From JBBDNV01 sp040877415 (lineage in GTDB: Bacteria; Planctomycetota; Planctomycetia; Pirellulales; PALSA-1355): DNA of 7,306 bases. The notes under the pieces were generated by a model. That model was not told the origin of the DNA. It saw only the letters and a list, made by a program, of their open reading frames with translations, and ran no database searches. The position numbers were made by a program, and so were the translations under genes. The DNA is taken from positions 1 through 7,306 of the forward strand of contig JBBDNV010000032.1 of NCBI GenBank assembly GCA_040877415.1. The letters run 5' to 3'. The first letter of the stretch is position 1. The number at the start of each line of letters is the position of its first letter. Below are positions 1 to 6,614 of this stretch, piece by piece.

Positions 1-694
1 TTCACCAACACCAATCACTCGCTGCTAGCTGTCGCATTCGAATTTGGAACCTGCCCTTCCCCCTTTCTTCCCCGTGGAGAATTGCGAGAAAAGGGGACAT
101 CACTCGTATTCGCGGATTTCGGGTGAAAAAACCGTTTTCGTTCCAGGAACCAGTATACCGTCGCGCGAACTCCTCACCACTCCACGTCACGAAGCCAAGC
201 GACGTTTAGCCGCATGGGTGTCAGAAACCGTTTTCTGTCGACGGCCCAGCGACGCGTGCGCGGCCAGGGTTCGCTCCATGGCCACTGTCCCCCCCATCCC
301 CGGCCGAAAACGTGCGTTGACTCCAACGCAAAAATCTGATTTCTGATACGTTGGGTGATTGTCGACACGCGCCGAGTTTTTCACATCGGGGGGTGCGCTG
401 GAAAAGTGCGCCGCGAATTATTCTAAATCGAGCGCGAACCGTCACTTCCAACGACGAGGGGTATTACTTCGCGCGCACGCTGTATAGCTATGAAAAACTA
501 ACGCCCTGTTTCCAGGCCAAATGGCCTGATTCTGAGAATTCGAAAAAAGCCGCGAAAATAGCCACAGAGCCGACAAGGATGCAGGTAAAAGGTAAACAGC
601 GCCTGATCTCCGTGCTCTCTGTGACCTTGTGGCCCAATTCGTTTGTCGCTTGCGCGGAAATCGAGCCAAGACAGGAGAGCTGCAATTGCTCCTG
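1..694. other. Gene-less region downstream of lysC
   Basis: I see no supportable gene here. The open frames in both directions are short, overlap each other, match no family I know and have no good ribosome binding site. The stretch looks richer in A+T than the genes beside it. It contains short palindromes: CAGAAA/TTTCTG around a 4-base centre at 222-237, and CAGGCC/GGCCTG around AAAT at 513-528. The sequence GAAACCGTTTTC or a close form occurs twice (near 129-139 and at 224-235). A CTCTGTG-type inverted repeat at 561-625 is listed separately. No clear intrinsic terminator follows the lysC stop, though a run of six A at 543-548 would read as T on the lysC strand. Confidence 0.6.
561..625. 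repeat. CTCTGTG-type imperfect inverted repeat
   Basis: GCCACAGAG at 561-569 is the reverse complement, with one mismatch, of CTCTGTGAC at 617-625; 47 bases lie between. The right arm is preceded by a related copy (CTCCGTG, 608-614), giving a 9-base period with the CTCTGTG at 617-623. The arrangement resembles dispersed intergenic repeats with CACAGAG and CTCTGTG arms that I recall from planctomycetes and some other bacteria. That link is from memory of the pattern and was not searched. It sits about 70 bases downstream of the lysC stop and could form a hairpin at the 3' end of that transcript. Confidence 0.45.
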
Positions 695-2473
695 CTATTG
701 CATGCAATCGGCAAATGCCTGTCGCAGACACTCAAGCGCCATTGGCCCGTGACGGCCTTCGACCACGACGTTGACGCGCGTTTCGCTCGTGCTGATCATG
801 TCGACGTTAATGTCGGCGGCGGCCAGGCAGCCGAACGTGCGGATGGCGACTTGCGTGTGGCTGCGCAATCCGATGCCGGAAACGGTGAGCTTGGCGACGC
901 GCGGGCTGGCGGAGATGGGGCCGCAATTCAAGCGGCCGGCGAGCTCCTTGAGCAAATCGAGAGATTCTTGGTATTGCGCCTGCGGCACGGTGAAGCTGAT
1001 TTTCGCCTGGCCCTTTCGGCCGTAGCTTTGCACGATCATGTCGACAAAGATTCCGCCTTGGGCGACGGCCTCGAAAATCGCCGCGGCGATGCCGGGGGTG
1101 TCCGCGACGCCGCTGACGGTGAGCCGGGCTTGGGTCTCGTCGAGCGTGATGTCGTCGATCGCCAGCTCTTCCATCTTTTGCAAGCGGGCCACCACCGCCA
1201 CGGCATCGCTCGCCGGGTGAGCGGCTGAAACGCTCTTCGCATCGGCCCCCGCTCCGGGCGGTTCCTTTTCGAGCGCGAACGCTCGATGAATCGCGCCGAG
1301 CGCCTTCACTCCTTCGTCACGGGCCACAAGCACCGAGATTTTGATTTCGCTCGTGGTGATCATGAGAATGTTGACTCCCGCGTCCGCCAGGGCGCGGAAC
1401 ATCCGCTGGGCAACGCCGGTTTGCCGCGCCATACCCAGGCCGACCACCGATACTTTGGCCACGTCGTCGTCGTGGGCGACGCCCTCGGCCCCCAGTTGGT
1501 CGGCCACTTCTTGGGCCGCTTTGAGCGTGGCGCGCAAATCGTCCGTGAGGACGGTAAACGACAAATCGGCGATCCCGCCGGCTCCGACGTCCTGCACGAT
1601 CATGTCGACGGCAATCGCCCGCTCGGCGATTTTCGAGAAGATCGCCTGGCTGGTCCCCGGCTGATCGGGCACGCCCAAAAGCGTCACGCGGGCCTCGTTC
1701 TTTGCCAGGGCCGCCCCGCCGACCGGCTGATCGGGCGCTTCGGGCAGCGCCGCGATCACCGTGCCCGGCGCGTCGCTGAAACTGGCGCGCACGTGAATGG
1801 GCACCGAGAATTTCTTGGCAAATTCGATCGAGCGATTGTGCATCACCCCGGCGCCCAGGCTGGCCAGCTCGAGCATTTCGTCGTAGCTGACGCGCTGGAT
1901 GCGCCGGGCTTCCTTGCAGATTCGCGGATCGGTCGTGTAGACGCCGTCGACGTCGGTATAGATTTCGCACGCATCGGCTTCGAGCACCGCGGCCAATGCC
2001 ACGGCCGTGGTGTCGCTGCCGCCGCGTCCGAGCGTCGTGATGTTGAAATCCTCGTCGATACCCTGAAAGCCGGCGGCGATGACGATCCTCCCCTCGTCCA
2101 GCGCGCGACGGACCCGATCTGTGGAAATTGAGCGGATGCGGGCCTTCGTGTGCGTGCTGTCGGTCTTGATGCCGATTTGCGCGCCGGTCATGCTGATCGC
2201 CTCGTGCCCCAGCGAGTGAATGGCCATTGCCATCAGGGCCACGCTCACCTGCTCGCCGGTGGACAGAAGCATGTCCATTTCCCGGGCCGGCGGCTGATCG
2301 GTGATCTGGCGGGCCAGATCGATCAATAGGTCGGTGTTCTTGCCCATGGCGCTGACGACCATCACCACCTGGTTGCCCTCGTCGTGGGCGCGCACCGCCC
2401 GGCGGGCGGCGGCCAGAATCTTCCGGCTGTCGGCCACGCTCGTGCCGCCAAACTTCTGCACAATCAAAGGCAT
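695..2473 (-). CDS. lysC: Aspartate kinase with four ACT domains
   Basis: This is aspartate kinase (EC 2.7.2.4), which phosphorylates L-aspartate with ATP as the first step towards lysine, threonine and methionine. The kinase domain spans about residues 1-245: the nucleotide-binding start KFGGTS is at 7-12, STGEQ at 71-75, TLGRGGSDTTA at 147-157 and the YTDVDGVYTTDPR segment at 172-184. The regulatory part has four ACT domains, about 261-335, 340-402, 449-515 and 527-590, with a linker near 403-436. ACT1 and ACT3 share VDMIVQ; ACT2 and ACT4 share an MI(T/S)TSE segment, the family's feedback-effector region, so the pair looks duplicated. At 592 residues it is longer than common two-ACT enzymes (about 400-450) and resembles the cyanobacterial type. 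GAGGA lies 10 bases before the ATG (2484-2488). It is the last gene of the hom cluster, 45 bases after the preceding stop. Allosteric control by threonine and/or lysine is inferred. Confidence 0.96.
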   Translation of the reverse strand: MPLIVQKFGGTSVADSRKILAAARRAVRAHDEGNQVVMVVSAMGKNTDLLIDLARQITDQPPAREMDMLLSTGEQVSVALMAMAIHSLGHEAISMTGAQIGIKTDSTHTKARIRSISTDRVRRALDEGRIVIAAGFQGIDEDFNITTLGRGGSDTTAVALAAVLEADACEIYTDVDGVYTTDPRICKEARRIQRVSYDEMLELASLGAGVMHNRSIEFAKKFSVPIHVRASFSDAPGTVIAALPEAPDQPVGGAALAKNEARVTLLGVPDQPGTSQAIFSKIAERAIAVDMIVQDVGAGGIADLSFTVLTDDLRATLKAAQEVADQLGAEGVAHDDDVAKVSVVGLGMARQTGVAQRMFRALADAGVNILMITTSEIKISVLVARDEGVKALGAIHRAFALEKEPPGAGADAKSVSAAHPASDAVAVVARLQKMEELAIDDITLDETQARLTVSGVADTPGIAAAIFEAVAQGGIFVDMIVQSYGRKGQAKISFTVPQAQYQESLDLLKELAGRLNCGPISASPRVAKLTVSGIGLRSHTQVAIRTFGCLAAADINVDMISTSETRVNVVVEGRHGPMALECLRQAFADCMQ

Positions 2474-2483
2474 CGATCGAGCA

Positions 2484-2488
2484 TCCTC
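2484..2488 (-). promoter_or_regulatory. Ribosome binding site of lysC
   Basis: GAGGA on the minus strand, 10 bases before the lysC ATG. It is the only recognisable Shine-Dalgarno sequence among the three genes of this cluster and supports the ATG at 2471-2473. Confidence 0.6.
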
Positions 2489-2518
2489 AAAGTCGCGAAA
2501 CCGTATCGGGGCCGGATC

Positions 2519-3721
2519 TCATGAGCCTAAGAAATACCGCATCAGATTCCAGCCTTCGTCGAAGACGAGCGTCGACCGACCGGCCGAGCGCTCGTCGTAC
2601 GTGCGAAACGCGTCGGGCGTAATGCCCGTGCCGGCAATGGCAAACGGCACCGCGCCGTGGCTGTGCGTTTTGGTGCGCAGCGGCGTCGGATGATCGGGGC
2701 TGACCAGGATGCGAAAGTCGCCGTGCCCGGCCAGCGCCGCGCGGAGCGGCCCGACAATGTGCCGATCGATTTCCTCGAGGGCCTTGATTTTGGCCCCGGC
2801 ATTGCCTTCGTGCGAGGCCTCGTCGGGCGCTTCGACGTGCACGCACACAAGATCGACGTCGGCGAGCGCTGTGACCGCGGCGCGTCCCTTGGCCGCATAA
2901 TCGGTATCGAGATATCCGGTCGCCCCAGGCACGTCAACGCACCGCCAGCCCAACAGGGCGGCCAAACCGCGCAGCAGGTCGACCGCCGTGATCATTGCCC
3001 CGGTTTTGCCGTACACCTTGGCGAACGGCGGAACGGCCGGCGCGCGGCCTTGCCCCCACAGCCAGACATTCGTGGCCGGCAAACGCCCTTCCTTGCGCCT
3101 TTTAACGTTGACCGGATGGTGGGCAAACACGGCCACGCTTTCGCTCATCAGTTGGTTGAGCAGGTCGCTCCCCGGTCCGCGCGGATAGTCGTCGAGCACC
3201 GACTTGTCGGTCAGATCGTGCGGCGGCGTGGCCCGGGTGTCGAGCGTAAACGGAGGCGCCGTGTTTCCGCCGCGAAAAACGAGCAAGTTTCGATAGCTCA
3301 CGCCGGGCACGAATTCCAGGTCGCTCCGGCCGAGCTCCGCTTCGAGCGCGGCGAGCAACTGCGCGGCTTCGGCGGTCGAGATATGATCGGCCGTGAAGTC
3401 GCGCATCGTCTGGTCTTCGATGGTCACCAGGTTGCAGCGGATGGCGTAGTCGTTGGGACCCAGCCCGATGCCTTGTGCCGCGGCTTCCAACGGCGCCCGG
3501 CCGGTGAAATACTGGTTGGGGTCATAGCCCAACAGGCTCAAGTTGGCCACGTCCGAGCCGGGCGGCAAGTGGGCCGGCACGTGGTGCGCGCGTCCCACGA
3601 CTCCCGCGGCGGCCACGGCGTCCATTTCGGGCGTGGCGGCCGCTTCGAGCGGCGTCTTGCCGTCGAGCGAGCCTTGCGGCTCGTCGGCACAGCCGTCGGG
3701 AATGACCAGGGCATATTTCAT
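2519..3721 (-). CDS. apgM: Cofactor-independent phosphoglycerate mutase family protein, probable homoserine kinase
   Basis: The 400-residue protein belongs to the archaeal-type cofactor-independent phosphoglycerate mutase family (alkaline phosphatase superfamily, cytoplasmic, metal-dependent). Visible metal and active-site segments are IPDG (Asp9), GSDVANLSLLGYDP with the expected nucleophile Ser56 (55-68), EAPDEASHEGN (298-308, Asp300 and His304) and SPDHPTPLRTKTHSHGAVPF (341-360, Asp343, His344 and His353). Length is normal for the family, and no metal-binding segment is missing. It lies 52 bases after hom and 45 bases before lysC on the same strand. A branch of this family is annotated as a proposed homoserine kinase because it sits in threonine operons lacking the usual ThrB; this placement fits that role (homoserine + ATP to O-phosphohomoserine). 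A glycolytic mutase (3-phosphoglycerate to 2-phosphoglycerate) remains possible. Family assignment is secure; the kinase role is inferred from context. No Shine-Dalgarno site is evident before the ATG. Confidence 0.9.
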   Translation of the reverse strand: MKYALVIPDGCADEPQGSLDGKTPLEAAATPEMDAVAAAGVVGRAHHVPAHLPPGSDVANLSLLGYDPNQYFTGRAPLEAAAQGIGLGPNDYAIRCNLVTIEDQTMRDFTADHISTAEAAQLLAALEAELGRSDLEFVPGVSYRNLLVFRGGNTAPPFTLDTRATPPHDLTDKSVLDDYPRGPGSDLLNQLMSESVAVFAHHPVNVKRRKEGRLPATNVWLWGQGRAPAVPPFAKVYGKTGAMITAVDLLRGLAALLGWRCVDVPGATGYLDTDYAAKGRAAVTALADVDLVCVHVEAPDEASHEGNAGAKIKALEEIDRHIVGPLRAALAGHGDFRILVSPDHPTPLRTKTHSHGAVPFAIAGTGITPDAFRTYDERSAGRSTLVFDEGWNLMRYFLGS

Positions 3722-3773
3722 CGTGAAATCTATCGGCGGGGGGCTCGTTTCAATCGGGACGCCATGGAGCAGC

Positions 3774-5087
3774 CTAGTCGCGAACCCGCATGCGAACGCT
3801 CCGGCCGCGCATGAACGGCAGCCGGTCGATGGCCTCGACGGCGCGGCACATGGCTCCCTCGGTGGTATTGTGCGTCATGATCACGAGCGGCACAACGCGC
3901 TGGCTCCCTTGCTCGGCTTCGTGCTGAATCACCGAGGCGATGGAGATTTTCTCCTTGCCCAAAAGCCCCGCGATTTCGGCCAGCACGCTCGGTTGATCGG
4001 CCACGCCAAACCGCAGATAGTAGCGGTCTGAAACGTTGCGATAGTCGCTTACGGCGACCCGCGCCCTCCCCTCGGACCACAATTCGAGCGTGCGAAACGT
4101 GATCGCGGCGCGGCCGACCACGGTGTCGATCAAATCGGCCACGACGGCAGAGGCGGTGGGCATCCGTCCCGCGCCCAGGCCGGAAAAGAAGACGCGCCCC
4201 ACGGCATCGCCCACCACGCTAATGGCGTTATAGGCCCCGCGCACCTCGGCCAGCGGACTCCCCAGCTTCACCAACGTCGGCGAAACGTGCAGCTCCAGAC
4301 CCACCGGGGTCAGTTCGGCGACGGCCAAGAGCTTGACCCGGTAACCCAGCTCTTTGGCGTACCGCAAATCGGCCACCTCGAGAGTGTCGATGCCTTGGCG
4401 CGGAATCCTCGTCCAATCGGCCCGGGCTCCAAACGCCAGATGGGCGAGAATTGCCAGCTTTTGCGCCGCATCGGTGCCATCCACGTCCATCGCCGGATCG
4501 GCCTCGGCATAGCCCAGCCGCTGCGCTTCGCGAATGGCGTCGGCGTACGGTTGGCCGTGGGCCTCCATTTCGGTCAGGATGTAGTTGCTCGTGCCGTTGA
4601 GGATGGCGTGGATCGATTCGATCTGATTGGCCGACAGGCACTGACTGATATTGGCGATGATCGGAATGCCGCCGGCCACCGAAGCCTCGAAAGCGATCGA
4701 TCGGCCCAGCTCGCGTGCCCGATCGAACAGTTCCGCCCCGTGCGCCGCCAGCAGCGCCTTGTTGGCCGTGACGATGTCTTTGCCGCTGGATAGAAGTTCC
4801 AGCGCGATCGTGCGAGCCGGCTCGATCCCCCCGATTAACATGGCCACGACCGTGATTTCCGGGTCGTCGGTAATACGCGACAAATCGTCGGAAAGAATGC
4901 CCTCGGGCAGATGAATTTCGCGAGGTTTGCGCGGATCCTTGACCACCACCTGGGCCAGCACGAGCCGGCGTCCCGCATGGCGCGCCAGGCGATCGCCGAA
5001 ATCGACCAGCAGCCGGGCGACGCCCGTGCCCACGGTGCCCAGCCCGACGATGGCTACCTTCGTTTGCGGCATTGGTTTGGGGGACAT
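3774..5087 (-). CDS. hom: Homoserine dehydrogenase
   Basis: Homoserine dehydrogenase (EC 1.1.1.3) reduces aspartate semialdehyde to homoserine with NAD(P)H, the branch point to threonine and methionine. The Rossmann start VAIVGLGTVGTGVA is at residues 11-24, TANK at 107-110, the LNGTSNYIL signature at 163-171, and GYAEADPAMDVDGTDAAQKLAILA at 192-215 carries the substrate-binding acidic residues and the conserved Lys210. GRMPTASAVVADL follows near 307-319. A C-terminal ACT domain (about 357-430, YYLRFGVADQPSVLAEIA) suggests feedback control, normally by threonine. At 437 residues it is a typical monofunctional Hom. It is the first gene of the minus-strand cluster. The start is uncertain: an ATG at codon 6 is also possible, and neither has a clear Shine-Dalgarno site. 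Confidence 0.96.
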   Translation of the reverse strand: MSPKPMPQTKVAIVGLGTVGTGVARLLVDFGDRLARHAGRRLVLAQVVVKDPRKPREIHLPEGILSDDLSRITDDPEITVVAMLIGGIEPARTIALELLSSGKDIVTANKALLAAHGAELFDRARELGRSIAFEASVAGGIPIIANISQCLSANQIESIHAILNGTSNYILTEMEAHGQPYADAIREAQRLGYAEADPAMDVDGTDAAQKLAILAHLAFGARADWTRIPRQGIDTLEVADLRYAKELGYRVKLLAVAELTPVGLELHVSPTLVKLGSPLAEVRGAYNAISVVGDAVGRVFFSGLGAGRMPTASAVVADLIDTVVGRAAITFRTLELWSEGRARVAVSDYRNVSDRYYLRFGVADQPSVLAEIAGLLGKEKISIASVIQHEAEQGSQRVVPLVIMTHNTTEGAMCRAVEAIDRLPFMRGRSVRMRVRD

Positions 5088-5140
5088 TCAGAGGAGCGAA
5101 TCACACATCGTAGGACGCCTTTCAACGCGGCGTCAAGCAG

Positions 5141-5190
5141 TGGCCAAGCCGGATCCGATGGGGGATTGCGGTTCAAATCCGGCACGGCCA
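5141..5190 (+). pseudogene. tRNA-like remnant, possibly decayed tRNA-Gln
   Basis: GGTTCAAATCC at 5170-5180 fits the T-arm consensus of tRNA genes. It is followed by GGCACGGCCAG, which looks like the 3' side of an acceptor stem with discriminator G. The 5' end, TGGCC at 5141-5145, pairs with GGCCA at 5186-5190. The next segment, GCCAAG at 5144-5149, resembles the start of a tRNA-Gln D-arm, and CGGATCCG at 5150-5157 could be a collapsed anticodon arm. The element is only 50 bases, lacks an anticodon loop, and its T-stem would be perfect only with one extra C, so it cannot be a working tRNA. An alternative fold pairs GCCGGAT (5148-5154) with ATCCGGC (5177-5183), giving one long hairpin. It lies in the leader of hom on the opposite strand, so a regulatory hairpin is the main alternative. 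Confidence 0.35.
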
Positions 5191-5266
5191 GGCAGCGCCC
5201 GCCATGATTGATTTCCTGCCCGATTGAACTACATTGCTGACAACTCCATGTCGTGTCGGGGTTCGG

Positions 5267-5285
5267 CCGTGCTAGCACGGTTTTT
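5267..5285 (+). terminator. Putative intrinsic terminator upstream of the isomerase gene
   Basis: CCGTGCTAGCACGG at 5267-5280 is a perfect 14-base palindrome (5 bp stem, CTAG loop) followed at once by TTTTT at 5281-5285. This is the form of a rho-independent terminator reading on the plus strand. It lies 34 bases before the ATG of the isomerase-like gene and 77 bases after the tRNA-like remnant. It may be the old terminator of that tRNA, an attenuator in the gene's leader, or an operator site. The short stem keeps confidence moderate. Confidence 0.4.
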
Positions 5286-5319
5286 GTCGCGTCACCAGCC
5301 TTAAAGTGGAAAGCCTCCC

Positions 5320-6222
5320 ATGAACCACAGCCGCCGATCCTTCCTGCAACATTCCGCGTTGGCCGCAGGCGGGGTGAGCCTGGCGGCGCTTGCCGACGGA
5401 CCGGCAAGGGCCGAAGAAAAGCCCCCCCTGTTCAAGATTTCGCTCGCCGAGTGGTCGCTCCACAAGACACTGTTCAGCGGGAAGATGAACAACCTGGACT
5501 TTGCCAAAGCGGCCAAGACGGAATATGGGATCGACGCGGTGGAATATGTCAACCAGTTCTTCGCCACCAAGGCCAAGGATCAAAAATACCTGGCCGATAT
5601 GCAAACCCGCGCCGCTGATTTCGGGGTCACGAACGTGTTGATCATGATCGACAACGAGGGGCACCTGGGAGATCCCGATCCGGCGCGGCAGACCAAGGCG
5701 ATCGAGAACCACTACCCGTGGGTCGAGGCGGCCAAGTATCTCGGCGGCCACTCCATTCGAGTCAATGCCCACTCGAAAGGGACCCCCGAGGAACAAGCCA
5801 AGCTAGTAACCGACGGACTGCACCGGCTAGCGGAGTTCGCGGCACCGTTTGGAATCAACGTCATCGTCGAGAACCATGGCGGCCTTTCGTCCAACGGCGA
5901 ATGGTTGGCCGGCGTCATGAAGATGGTCAACTTGAAGAATTGCGGGACTCTGCCGGATTTCGGAAATTTCGGCGACTACGACCGGTACAAGGGTGTCAAA
6001 GAGCTGATGCCGTATGCCAAGGGCGTCAGCGCAAAGAGCCACAGCTTTGATACCGACAACAACGAGATCCAGACCGACTACCGCAGAATGATCAAGATCG
6101 TGCTCGAGGCCGGGTACCACGGGTACCTGGGAGTCGAGTACGAGGGCAACGTCCTGTCCGAACCGCTCGGCATTCTGGCCACCAAGAGACTTCTTGAAAC
6201 AGTCCGTCTTGAGCTTTCGTGA
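5320..6222 (+). CDS. Tat-exported sugar phosphate isomerase/epimerase family protein (xylose isomerase-like TIM barrel)
   Basis: A 300-residue protein of the xylose isomerase-like TIM-barrel superfamily (AP endonuclease 2-like fold), close to the hydroxypyruvate isomerase and sugar epimerase groups. The N-terminus SRRSFLQ (4-10) followed by a hydrophobic Ala/Gly/Leu stretch and ARAEE (29-33) is a twin-arginine signal peptide, with cleavage probably after Ala31, so it should be exported folded, presumably with its metal. Likely metal ligands are Glu184 (VIVENHGG), Asp213 (LPDFGNF), His241 (AKSHSF) and Glu274 (GVEYEG); Glu75 in DAVEYV is also conserved-looking. The substrate cannot be told from sequence; secreted relatives are numerous in planctomycetes and are thought to act on sugars. 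It is transcribed away from hom with no linked partner gene. The start is set by the signal peptide; only a weak purine stretch (GTGGAAAG) precedes it. Confidence 0.9.
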   Translation: MNHSRRSFLQHSALAAGGVSLAALADGPARAEEKPPLFKISLAEWSLHKTLFSGKMNNLDFAKAAKTEYGIDAVEYVNQFFATKAKDQKYLADMQTRAADFGVTNVLIMIDNEGHLGDPDPARQTKAIENHYPWVEAAKYLGGHSIRVNAHSKGTPEEQAKLVTDGLHRLAEFAAPFGINVIVENHGGLSSNGEWLAGVMKMVNLKNCGTLPDFGNFGDYDRYKGVKELMPYAKGVSAKSHSFDTDNNEIQTDYRRMIKIVLEAGYHGYLGVEYEGNVLSEPLGILATKRLLETVRLELS

Positions 6223-6614
6223 ACTTCATATTTTCTTCATATAACGCATCTTATTCAGTTTCTCTGGATGTCGCAGTCTTTTGAGCGCGCTGCATGCCGT
6301 GAAGGCAATGATTGCAGACAGCTCGTTTCATTGACCGCGTTTGTATTGCATGCACAAGAATCTTTGGAAATCTTCGGACCGCAGTTATAGGACACTTAGT
6401 AAACGTGAAAATCTGTGTTGCCCAGTTTTTGTGCAGGTTGGGCATGCGCAATCTTTGGGCACCCCAGCACAGATCATATGCACGGTCGTTGAGTCGACGC
6501 AAGTGCTATCAAAGAAATGACATCCGTGCTGCTCTTGATCGCCTGGTACGATTGGATCGTTGAGGGCCAAGTTGACCGGTCCTTCCGATTCATCACCGTT
6601 TCAGGAGGCTGAAA
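6223..6614. other. Gene-less region between the isomerase and ribbon-helix-helix genes
   Basis: No convincing gene is present; short open frames on both strands lack any recognisable family or ribosome binding site, and the base composition is more A+T-rich than the flanking genes. Just after the isomerase stop there is a direct repeat CTTCATAT (6224-6231 and 6235-6242). An imperfect direct repeat of GCATGCACAAGAATCTTTGG (6348-6367) recurs as GCATGCGCAATCTTTGG at 6442-6458. The 3' end presumably holds the promoter of the next gene, but I cannot point to clear -35 and -10 boxes. Confidence 0.5.
6603..6608 (+). promoter_or_regulatory. Strong Shine-Dalgarno site of the ribbon-helix-helix gene
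   Basis: AGGAGG, six bases before the ATG at 6615. It is the strongest ribosome binding site in the window and fixes the start of the following gene. Confidence 0.8.

Noticed and set aside
513..528. Intrinsic terminator of lysC at the CAGGCC/GGCCTG palindrome
   Set aside because: The stem is short and no T run follows on the lysC strand.
351..752. Possible gene of 133 codons in the left gene-less region
   Set aside because: It runs across the CTCTGTG repeat into the lysC 3' end, has no ribosome binding site and no recognisable domain.
629..1228. Plus-strand open frame of 199 codons
   Set aside because: It is antisense to the C-terminal ACT domains of lysC and matches no family.
1286..2131. 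Long plus-strand open frame of 281 codons
   Set aside because: It lies wholly inside lysC on the other strand, and its composition (rich in His, Arg, Gly and Asp) is that of an antisense shadow of a GC-rich gene.
2657..3814. Long plus-strand open frame of 385 codons
   Set aside because: It is antisense to the mutase-family gene, which has clear catalytic motifs; the shadow has none.
5141..5190. Functional tRNA gene
   Set aside because: The element is about 20 bases too short, has no anticodon loop, and its T-stem is broken by a missing base.
5272..5796. Minus-strand open frame of 174 codons
   Set aside because: It overlaps the Tat signal and barrel of the plus-strand isomerase gene, which is convincing; the antisense product shows no known motif.
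6312..6563. Possible small gene before the ribbon-helix-helix gene
   Set aside because: It has no ribosome binding site, no family similarity, and a competing frame on the other strand is equally plausible.
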